A DNA stretch of 11,752 nucleotides from an uncultured Lachnospiraceae bacterium (GTDB lineage: Bacteria; Bacillota; Clostridia; Lachnospirales; Lachnospiraceae). A model generated the notes under the pieces. The model saw only the letters and a program-made list of their open reading frames with translations, had not been told where the DNA came from and did no database searches. Location: the NCBI GenBank assembly GCA_910577445.1, contig CAJTMZ010000100.1, forward strand, positions 1 through 11,752. The letters are read 5' to 3'. Made by a program: the position numbers and the translations under genes. Below are positions 6,696 through 11,752 of the stretch, in pieces (positions within the stretch are counted from its first letter, which is position 1; each line of letters opens with the position of its first letter).

Positions 6696-7541
6696 TTACC
6701 CTTTAATACTTCCCGCCGTAATTCCCTCCACAAGATAATTCTGGAAAATAACAAACATCAGGAACAGGGGAACCAGCGACAAAATCGACATGGCAAACAG
6801 CCCTCCCCAGGAGCTGTGCCCCATGGAATCCACAAACTGCCGCAGGGCAATCGATACCGTATATCTGTGCACATTATTGATGTAAATCATCTGGCTGAAA
6901 AAGTCATTCCATGTCCAGAGAAAAGTAAAAATAGAAGTCGTCACAATCGCAGGAACGGAGAGCGGAATCACAATCCGTATAAACATATGAAAAGGCCCGC
7001 AGCCATCCACAATTGCCGCCTCGTCAATTTCTCTTGGCAGTCCCCGCATAAACTGTGTCATAAGAAAAATGAAAAAACCGTCCGTTGCCAGAAATTTCGG
7101 CACAATCAGCGGAAGATAGGTGTTTACCCACCCAAAGCTGTTATACATAATATACTGCGGAATCAGCTTCACATGCATCGGAAGCATCAAAGTCCCCATC
7201 ATAATCATAAACCAGAAATTTTTCAAAGGAAATTTCAGCTTTGCAAAAGCATAGGCCGCAAGGGAGCAGGAAACAATATTTCCAATCACACAGCAAAATA
7301 CCAGCAAAAAAGAGTTAAAAAAGAACTTCCCGTAGGTTACTCCAGACAGCCCCTTAAAGCCGCTGATATAATTTTCAATAGTCCATGTCCGTGGCAGTAA
7401 CGAAACCCCTTTAAAAATCTCCACATTTGGCTTGAAGGAAGAAAAAAGCATCCAAATCAACGGATAAAGCATACACACGCCAAAGGCAATTAGAAAAAGA
7501 TGATACATTGCTTCAAATAGTTTTCTATGTCTGTACCTCAT
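6696..7541 (-). CDS. CUT1 sugar ABC transporter permease (MalG-like)
   Basis: The inner-membrane half of a sugar importer, with about six hydrophobic segments. The EAA loop that contacts the ATPase is at about residue 172 (EIDEAAIVDGCGPFHMF, then IPLSVPA), and the C terminus GITAGSIKG is typical of MalG-type proteins. An in-frame GTG at 7565 overlaps the stop of the first permease and would add eight residues. I choose the ATG at 7541 because GGGAGGT lies five nt before it and the family starts near RHRKLFEAMYHLF. This gives 281 residues, the usual size. The gap after the first permease is then 20 nt, so the two are translated as a pair. The ATPase is missing from the window; many Firmicutes share one MsmK-type ATPase among several CUT1 importers. 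Confidence 0.93.
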   Translation of the reverse strand: MRYRHRKLFEAMYHLFLIAFGVCMLYPLIWMLFSSFKPNVEIFKGVSLLPRTWTIENYISGFKGLSGVTYGKFFFNSFLLVFCCVIGNIVSCSLAAYAFAKLKFPLKNFWFMIMMGTLMLPMHVKLIPQYIMYNSFGWVNTYLPLIVPKFLATDGFFIFLMTQFMRGLPREIDEAAIVDGCGPFHMFIRIVIPLSVPAIVTTSIFTFLWTWNDFFSQMIYINNVHRYTVSIALRQFVDSMGHSSWGGLFAMSILSLVPLFLMFVIFQNYLVEGITAGSIKG

Positions 7542-7561
7542 ACTGTACCTCCCTGTTTTTA

Positions 7562-8455
7562 TCACTCATAAAACACCCATTTTTTTGCACTTAAGAATAA
7601 AAGTCCGGTAAATGCGGCAATAAGTAAAAGCAGAATCCACGCCATGGCCGCCGCATACCCCATCTGAAAGTTTCCAAACGCCTTAATGTAAAGATACAGG
7701 GAATAAAACAGTGTGGAATTAACCGGCGCCCCTGTACCGTTACTGATAATATAAGCAGGTGTAAAGCTCTGAAATGCATTTATGAACGCCATCACCACAT
7801 TAAAAAATACCATCGGCGTCAGCAAAGGAAGGGTAATACTGAAGAACTGCCGTATTTTACCCGCCCCGTCAATGCGGGAAGCCTCATAATAATCCTCCGG
7901 AATCTGTTTTAGAGACGCCAGAAAAATAACCATAGAAGAACCAAACTGCCAGACGGCCAGAACAATCAGCGTATTTAACGCCGTCTCCGGCGTTGCTATC
8001 CAGTTAATACCTTCAATCCCGAAAACTGCCAATATCTGATTAAACAGACCTTCCTTGTTAAAAAGCTGTTTCCATAAAATGGAAACAGCTACGCTTCCGC
8101 CAAAAAGAGAAGGAAGATAATAAACCGCCCGATACACCTTAATTCCCCGTCTGTTCTTTTTCAGCATAAGAGCAATCAGCAGCGCGAATACCAATTGCAG
8201 CGGAACACCTACAAACACATACTTAATTGTGACCTCCAGACTTGTCCGAAATTTGGGGTCGGCAAACAGCTTTGCATAATTCTGCAGCCCCGCAAACTGC
8301 GGGGGTGTTAACATATCATAGTTGCACAGGGAATAGAATAAAGAAGCTGCCATAGGGAACGCCGTCAGCCCGAAAAAGCCAATAAGCCAGGGCAGGAGAA
8401 AAATGTAACCCGTAAAATCTTTCGCCCGCAGCCTTTTTTTCTGTCTTTTTTTCAT
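7562..8455 (-). CDS. CUT1 sugar ABC transporter permease (MalF-like)
   Basis: The partner permease, 297 residues, with a basic start (MKKRQKKRLRAKD) and about six membrane segments. The EAA loop is YYEASRIDGAGKIRQFFSITLPLLTP at about 189-214. The opening YIFLLPWLIGFFGLTAFPMAASLFYS is characteristic of the MalF/UgpA type without an added periplasmic domain. AAAGGAGGT lies 11 nt before the ATG, slightly long. It is the first gene of the leftward operon permease-permease-hydrolase. The promoter region carries an operator and shared box B. The binding protein at 1178-2578 is the only candidate receptor in the window and has related control sites, so the two probably form one transporter. Confidence 0.94.
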   Translation of the reverse strand: MKKRQKKRLRAKDFTGYIFLLPWLIGFFGLTAFPMAASLFYSLCNYDMLTPPQFAGLQNYAKLFADPKFRTSLEVTIKYVFVGVPLQLVFALLIALMLKKNRRGIKVYRAVYYLPSLFGGSVAVSILWKQLFNKEGLFNQILAVFGIEGINWIATPETALNTLIVLAVWQFGSSMVIFLASLKQIPEDYYEASRIDGAGKIRQFFSITLPLLTPMVFFNVVMAFINAFQSFTPAYIISNGTGAPVNSTLFYSLYLYIKAFGNFQMGYAAAMAWILLLLIAAFTGLLFLSAKKWVFYE

Positions 8456-8476
8456 AAGTACGCATACCTCCTTTAA

Positions 8477-8488
8477 GAAAACGTTTAC
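8477..8488. promoter_or_regulatory. LacI-type operator of the permease operon (GTAAACGTTTTC on minus strand)
   Basis: On the minus strand TATAAA (8500-8495), then GTTCAA, then GTAAACGTTTTC repeats the arrangement of the PPC promoter (TATACT, TTTCAA, GTAAACG) with the same 6-nt spacing. The operator therefore covers the transcription start. Confidence 0.8.
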
Positions 8489-8494
8489 TTGAAC

Positions 8495-8500
8495 TTTATA
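8495..8500 (-). promoter_or_regulatory. Candidate -10 (TATAAA) of the permease operon
   Basis: It is placed by analogy with the PPC promoter relative to the operator. Upstream at 17 bp there is only CAATAC, a poor -35, which suggests dependence on an activator. A perfect palindrome ACTTATATATAAGT (8506-8519) lies just upstream and could be an extra site; it also offers an alternative TATAAG -10 at 8507-8512. Confidence 0.5.
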
Positions 8501-8546
8501 CCTTCACTTATATATAAGTATTGTATATTTTTTATTCTTTTTCTTC

Positions 8547-9395
8547 TCATATTTTGTCTAATATGTTACTTTTTTGGTCATATATCCTTTTTCTGTATTC
8601 CGTGGGGCTCACCTCGCAGAAGCTTTTGAACACCCGGTTAAAGGACTGAATACTGGAAAATCCTGTAATATAGGCAATTTCCGTGACCGGAGCGTCCGAT
8701 AGCCGCAGCATCTGCTTTGCCTTCTCAATCCGCTCATTATTCAAATATTCCAGAAAATTCATGTTGGTTTTCTTTTTGATATATTTGGAGCAGTAGCTTT
8801 CCGAAAATCCCAAGTGTACTGCAACGTCCGACAATGTAATTTTATCCTGCAGATGCTCCCTGATATATTCAATCATCTTATCCATGCACTCGGAATCATT
8901 ATTTCTTCTCACCGAAGCCCTTTCCGAAATCAAAAACTGGTTTTGGTAAAGATAAATTAAAAGCTCCAGAGATTTCCCTATCAGAATGCTCTCCACAAAA
9001 ACTTCCTCTTCTATTTCAAAAACGGTCTGGATTTCCTCAATTAAGCCGGAAATCCGCGGATTCTCCCTGATGTGTAAGACATCCGAAAGAAATACTGTGT
9101 ATACATGCTTCACTTCAACGCTGAAACATTTAAGAAATTCCTCCGTCAGCCTGACAACACAGATTTTATTAAACTCGCTGGGCTCGACATAGTAGTGCAC
9201 CGCTCCCGGACTGATAAAAAACGTCTCCCCGGAAATCACCTCATAATTAACGCCGTCCACATTGACATATGTTGTTCCCGCCATCACATACAATATTTCA
9301 TATTCATTGTGCCAGTGCTTTTTCGCAAGATAATCATTGCGCACTGCAACACTCCAGTTTTTCCCCATCTTTTCATATCTAACTTTATGATTCAT
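8547..9395 (-). CDS. AraC-family transcriptional regulator (cupin sensor)
   Basis: A 282-residue regulator with the usual two parts. The N-terminal cupin (about 15-90) carries HWHNEYEILYVMAG with H27 and H29, a possible ligand or metal pocket. The C-terminal AraC double helix-turn-helix (about 180-275) shows ITLSDVAVHLGFSESYCSKYIKKKTNMNFLEYLNNERIEKAKQML and VTEIAYITGFSSIQSFNRVFKSFCEVSPTEYRKR. AGAGGAAGG just before the ATG supports the start. It lies 91 nt upstream of the permeases on the same strand and divergent from the dehydratase-family gene. Its last codons overlap shared box B. Members of this type usually activate nearby sugar-utilisation genes, so it is the best candidate for binding the shared box. 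Confidence 0.93.
   Translation of the reverse strand: MNHKVRYEKMGKNWSVAVRNDYLAKKHWHNEYEILYVMAGTTYVNVDGVNYEVISGETFFISPGAVHYYVEPSEFNKICVVRLTEEFLKCFSVEVKHVYTVFLSDVLHIRENPRISGLIEEIQTVFEIEEEVFVESILIGKSLELLIYLYQNQFLISERASVRRNNDSECMDKMIEYIREHLQDKITLSDVAVHLGFSESYCSKYIKKKTNMNFLEYLNNERIEKAKQMLRLSDAPVTEIAYITGFSSIQSFNRVFKSFCEVSPTEYRKRIYDQKSNILDKI
8554..8580 (-). promoter_or_regulatory. Shared upstream box B (CATATTAGACAA), inside the AraC-regulator 3' end
   Basis: Near copy of box A at 3573-3600: TTGTCTAATATGTT is identical, followed by a T run and TGGTCA (TGACCA in A). It lies 41 nt upstream of a TATAAG and is translated as the final residues of the AraC-family protein, so the same bases may be both coding and regulatory. 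Confidence 0.5.
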
Positions 9396-9484
9396 GCCTT
9401 CCTCTGTTTTATTTCACATTCTCTGTTAAAACTATGTCCAAAAATGAGTAGCTTATTCTCTTTCATCTGACGTAAACTTAAAGA

Positions 9485-9498
9485 AGGAAACGCTTCAA
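9485..9498. promoter_or_regulatory. Second, degenerate operator at the dehydratase-family promoter
   Basis: GGAAACGCTTCA has a centred ACG core like the main operators and the centre is 13 bp upstream of the perfect site at 9499-9510. A half site (GTAAAC, 9472-9477) is further upstream. These may allow cooperative binding or CcpA (cre) input. Confidence 0.35.
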
Positions 9499-9510
9499 GT
9501 AAACGTTTAC
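9499..9510. promoter_or_regulatory. LacI-type operator of the dehydratase-family gene (GTAAACGTTTAC)
   Basis: A perfect palindrome in the same 17-18-nt context (TTCAAGTAAACGTTTACC) as the PPC operator. The only nearby -10-like sequences are TAAATA (9516-9521) and TATAAC (9520-9525) downstream of it, so here the operator would sit in the -35/-10 spacer. It could also affect the AraC-family gene on the other strand. Confidence 0.8.
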
Positions 9511-9552
9511 CAAAATAAATATAACACATGAAAGAAAGGTTGCGCAAGCATT

Positions 9553-10995
9553 ATGATGACAGGCGAACAATACATCGAAAGCATTCACAGCATGAAAATG
9601 CGTATATTTTGTATGGGCGAAGAGCTTGAAACCGCTGTCGGACATCCGATTCTTCAGCCTTCCCTTAATTCTGTTAAAATGACCTACGAGCTGGCCGAAG
9701 ACCCCAAATACCATGAGCTGGCCACCGCCGTCTCCCATTTAACCGGCCATAAAATCAACCGTTTTACCCATATTCACGAAAGTTGCGACGACCTGGTTAA
9801 AAAAGTAAAACTCCAGCGGGTTTTAGGCCAGAAAACCGCGTCCTGCTTTCAGCGCTGTGTAGGATTGGACGCCATAAACGCAGTTTACAGCACGACCTAC
9901 GATATTGATAAAAAATACGGGACGGAATATTTTGAACGTTTTAAGAAATTTCTGATTTACTGTCAGGAAAAGGACCTCACCGTGGACGGAGCTATGACAG
10001 ACCCGAAAGGTAACAGGAAGCTTCCCCCTCATCTGCAGGATGACCCTGACCTGTACCTTCGCATAGTGGAAAGACGTCCTGACGGCGTAATCGTCCGGGG
10101 CGCCAAAGCGCATCAAACCGGAATCTGCAATTCTCACGAGGTTCTGGTTATGCCCACTATCGCCTTAAGTGATGAGGACAAAGACTATGCCGTCTCATTT
10201 GCCGTTCCTACAGACAGCGAAGGAATTGTTATGATTATCGGCCGTCAAAGCTGCGATACCAGAAAGCTGGAGGGTTCCTGTCAGGATACGGGCAACTGCA
10301 AATTTGGCGGCGTGGAAGCGCTCACTGTTTTTAATGACGTCTTTGTTCCCAATGAAAGAATTTTTATGAACGGAGAGGCCAGATACGCCGGTCTTTTGGT
10401 GGAACGCTTTGCCGGATATCACCGCCAGAGTTATGGCGGATGCAAAGTAGGCGTGGGGGATGTCCTGATTGGCGCAGCAGCCCTTGCGGCAGAATCAAAC
10501 GGCGTGGAAAGCACTTCCCATATAAAAGACAAATTAATTGAAATGACACACTTAAATGAAACCATGTACGCCTGCGGCATTGCCTGCTCCTGCCAGGGAC
10601 ACCCCACGCCAAGCGGAAACTATGACATTGACACACTGCTCGCCAATGTCTGCAAACAGAACGTAACCCGTATACCCTACGAAATCGCAAGGCTTTCTCA
10701 GGACATCGCCGGCGGACTGATGGTGACGGCTCCATCCGAAAAGGATTGTGCCAATCCCACAGCCGGACCATTGATTGAAAAATATCTTTCCGCCGCTTCC
10801 TCCTTTACCACAAAAGAGAGAATCAAAATCCTGCGTCTGATTGAAAATCTCACGATGGGAACCGCAGCCGTAGGATATCTGACCGAATCCATGCATGGAG
10901 CCGGCAGCCCTCAGGCCCAGCGGATAATGATTGCCAGACAGGGGAAACTGGAACATAAAAAACTGCTTGCGAAAGAAATCCTGGGAATTGAATGA
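9553..10995 (+). CDS. [4Fe-4S]/FAD dehydratase of the 4-hydroxybutyryl-CoA dehydratase (4-HPA hydroxylase) family
   Basis: A 480-residue protein of the HpaB/AbfD superfamily, with N-terminal MMTGEQYIES as in AbfD. From memory of the Clostridium aminobutyricum enzyme, the cluster ligands are C99, C103, H292 and C299 and key catalytic residues are E257 and Y296. All have equivalents here at nearly the same numbers: C98 and C102 (SCFQRC), H290 and C297 (HRQSYGGC), E255 and Y294. Oxygen-dependent HpaB monooxygenases lack the cluster ligands, so this is probably an anaerobic radical dehydratase or isomerase acting on a hydroxyacyl-CoA or related substrate, not an aromatic hydroxylase. No CoA-transferase or CoA-ligase is in the window. 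The ribosome site is weak: GAAAGG lies 13 nt before the first of two ATGs. It is monocistronic, divergent from the AraC gene, with its own operator. Substrate unknown. Confidence 0.92.
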   Translation: MMTGEQYIESIHSMKMRIFCMGEELETAVGHPILQPSLNSVKMTYELAEDPKYHELATAVSHLTGHKINRFTHIHESCDDLVKKVKLQRVLGQKTASCFQRCVGLDAINAVYSTTYDIDKKYGTEYFERFKKFLIYCQEKDLTVDGAMTDPKGNRKLPPHLQDDPDLYLRIVERRPDGVIVRGAKAHQTGICNSHEVLVMPTIALSDEDKDYAVSFAVPTDSEGIVMIIGRQSCDTRKLEGSCQDTGNCKFGGVEALTVFNDVFVPNERIFMNGEARYAGLLVERFAGYHRQSYGGCKVGVGDVLIGAAALAAESNGVESTSHIKDKLIEMTHLNETMYACGIACSCQGHPTPSGNYDIDTLLANVCKQNVTRIPYEIARLSQDIAGGLMVTAPSEKDCANPTAGPLIEKYLSAASSFTTKERIKILRLIENLTMGTAAVGYLTESMHGAGSPQAQRIMIARQGKLEHKKLLAKEILGIE

Positions 10996-11017
10996 GATTA
11001 TTTCTCATTCAATTCCC
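10983..11017. terminator. 15-bp inverted repeat across two convergent stop codons
   Basis: GGGAATTGAATGAGA (10983-10997) and its exact complement (11003-11017) flank a 5-nt loop. The arms contain the last codons and stop codons of both convergent genes, only 13 bp apart. T tracts on either side are weak, so termination efficiency is uncertain. Confidence 0.7.
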
Positions 11018-11752
11018 TGTCCTCTCCGCCCCGCCGTCATACCTCCGCGTCATCGCCATACACAATCCCCCCGCCAGTACCATCAATAACCCCGATGCCC
11101 AAAACCAGCATTCAACACCGGCCGCTTCGCTGACCGGCCCGGCAATCAGCAGCCCGAAAGGCGTCGCCAGCGTCATGGCTGTCGTCAGCATGGAAAAAAC
11201 CTTTCCCATCATTTCCGGCGCCACCGTTTCCTGTATATACGCCATCAGCGGAACATTGAAGAACGTTCCCGACGCTCCCATGAAAAAGCAGCAGACCACA
11301 AAACCCCAGAATCCGCCGGCCGGAAGAATGCCGCCGGCCGCCGCTGCCGCTCCCAGCACGATTATGGACAGGGAAATCATTAAAAACCTCTTCCTGGAGC
11401 CTCCCCACACACCGATTAAAAAGGACGAGACAAGAAGCCCGCCGGAAAAAACAAATTCAACAACGGCATTATGCCACGCGCCGCCGGCGTAATGTATCCG
11501 AACCAGCAACGGAAACAGAGAGCCAAGGGGCATGTACAGAATGCTGGCAAAAATAATCGGGAAAAACGCGGCTCGAAGCGGTTTGTTACACCACATTGCG
11601 GCAAGACCTTTTTTCACGTCTTCCAGTATATGGACTTTCCCGGCGCTTTGGGGAATATCCGGTATGGCAACCGTCAAAAGGCACCCGATAGCAAAAACCG
11701 CTCCTATGATATCAACCAGCATAATGGCTGCAATCGGCAAAACCGCCATGAG
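11009..11752 (-). CDS. MFS transporter, C-terminal part (gene runs off the right edge)
   Basis: About 246 residues of a major-facilitator protein; the reading frame stays open past the window edge, so the N-terminal half is missing. There are about seven hydrophobic segments, a central cytoplasmic loop (ILEDVKKGLAAMWCNKPLR) and the MMGKVFSM motif typical of the MFS_3/exporter group, ending in a basic tail (TRRYDGGAERTGN). Most relatives are drug or metabolite exporters of about 400 residues. Base composition is clearly more GC-rich than in the genes to its left. It converges on the dehydratase-family gene and has no operator of the shared type, so it is probably the edge of the next locus rather than part of this one. 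Confidence 0.85.
   Translation of the reverse strand, partial: LMAVLPIAAIMLVDIIGAVFAIGCLLTVAIPDIPQSAGKVHILEDVKKGLAAMWCNKPLRAAFFPIIFASILYMPLGSLFPLLVRIHYAGGAWHNAVVEFVFSGGLLVSSFLIGVWGGSRKRFLMISLSIIVLGAAAAAGGILPAGGFWGFVVCCFFMGASGTFFNVPLMAYIQETVAPEMMGKVFSMLTTAMTLATPFGLLIAGPVSEAAGVECWFWASGLLMVLAGGLCMAMTRRYDGGAERTGN

Noticed and set aside
6689..6700. Operator-like GTAAACGTGTTT on the minus strand at the end of the second permease gene
   Set aside because: Only the left half matches, and it overlaps the stop codon; no promoter lies beside it.
6621..7400. Plus-strand reading frame of 259 codons opposite the second permease
   Set aside because: Its product is extremely rich in His, Lys, Asn and Arg with no domain signal, as expected from the reverse complement of a membrane-protein gene.
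6696..7565. GTG start at 7565 for the second permease, overlapping the first permease stop
   Set aside because: No ribosome site fits it, while ATG 7541 has GGGAGGT at ideal spacing and matches family start position.
8313..8465. Out-of-frame ATG at 8465 just after AAAGGAGGT, before the first permease
   Set aside because: The 50-codon frame is antisense-free but lies wholly over the permease start, has no recognisable features and looks like chance.
2671..9510. All GTAAACG sites being plain CcpA cre sites
   Set aside because: Not excluded, but the outer bases depart from cre, spacing to -10 boxes is conserved, and a LacI-family gene lies in the middle; kept as the alternative.
9528..9629. 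Upstream ORF from ATG 9528 overlapping the dehydratase-family start
   Set aside because: No Shine-Dalgarno precedes it, and the dehydratase start is fixed by its MMTGEQYIES beginning.

Overview
The window looks like an accessory carbohydrate or aromatic-acid utilisation locus from an anaerobic Firmicute, most likely a gut Lachnospiraceae-type Clostridium. This is inferred from strong AGGAGG-type ribosome binding sites, moderate GC with AT-rich promoters, a CUT1 sugar ABC transporter without its own ATPase, a LacI/AraC regulator pair and an oxygen-sensitive [4Fe-4S]/FAD dehydratase-family enzyme. No species-level marker is present.

Layout, left to right. Positions 1-286 hold a tandem array of a 103-bp hairpin-containing repeat. 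It runs into, and now encodes the last ~61 residues of, a sugar-phosphate isomerase/epimerase gene. That gene is the last of a leftward operon (3437 to 102): an RraA/HMG-aldolase-family protein, a family-1 sugar-binding lipoprotein and the isomerase. Divergent from it, rightward, are a LacI-family regulator (3705-4733) and, behind its own consensus promoter and operator, a small PPC/DUF296 protein (4842-5276). A strong bidirectional terminator (5292-5326) separates these from a second leftward operon (8455 to 5338): two CUT1 permeases and a cytoplasmic alpha/beta-hydrolase (esterase-like). An AraC-family regulator (9395-8547) lies upstream of the permeases on the same strand. Divergent from it is a 4-hydroxybutyryl-CoA dehydratase/4-HPA-hydroxylase-family flavoprotein (9553-10995). 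It converges on the 3' part of an MFS transporter that runs off the right edge; the two genes share a 15-bp inverted repeat covering both stop codons.

How it works together. Five copies of a GTAAACG-centred palindrome lie at the control regions of the locus and match what a LacI-type repressor would use. Two of them sit exactly 6 nt after a -10 box. A second shared ~28-nt box (containing CATATTAGACAA) lies upstream of both leftward operons and is a candidate AraC-regulator site. The binding protein and its permeases are in separate operons but carry both boxes, so they are probably one co-regulated transporter. I infer a pathway that imports a glycoside or ester-linked sugar, hydrolyses it inside the cell, isomerises the sugar part, and treats an acid part by dehydration and perhaps aldol cleavage. 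The substrate cannot be read from the sequence, and this set of enzymes is not one I recognise as a described pathway.
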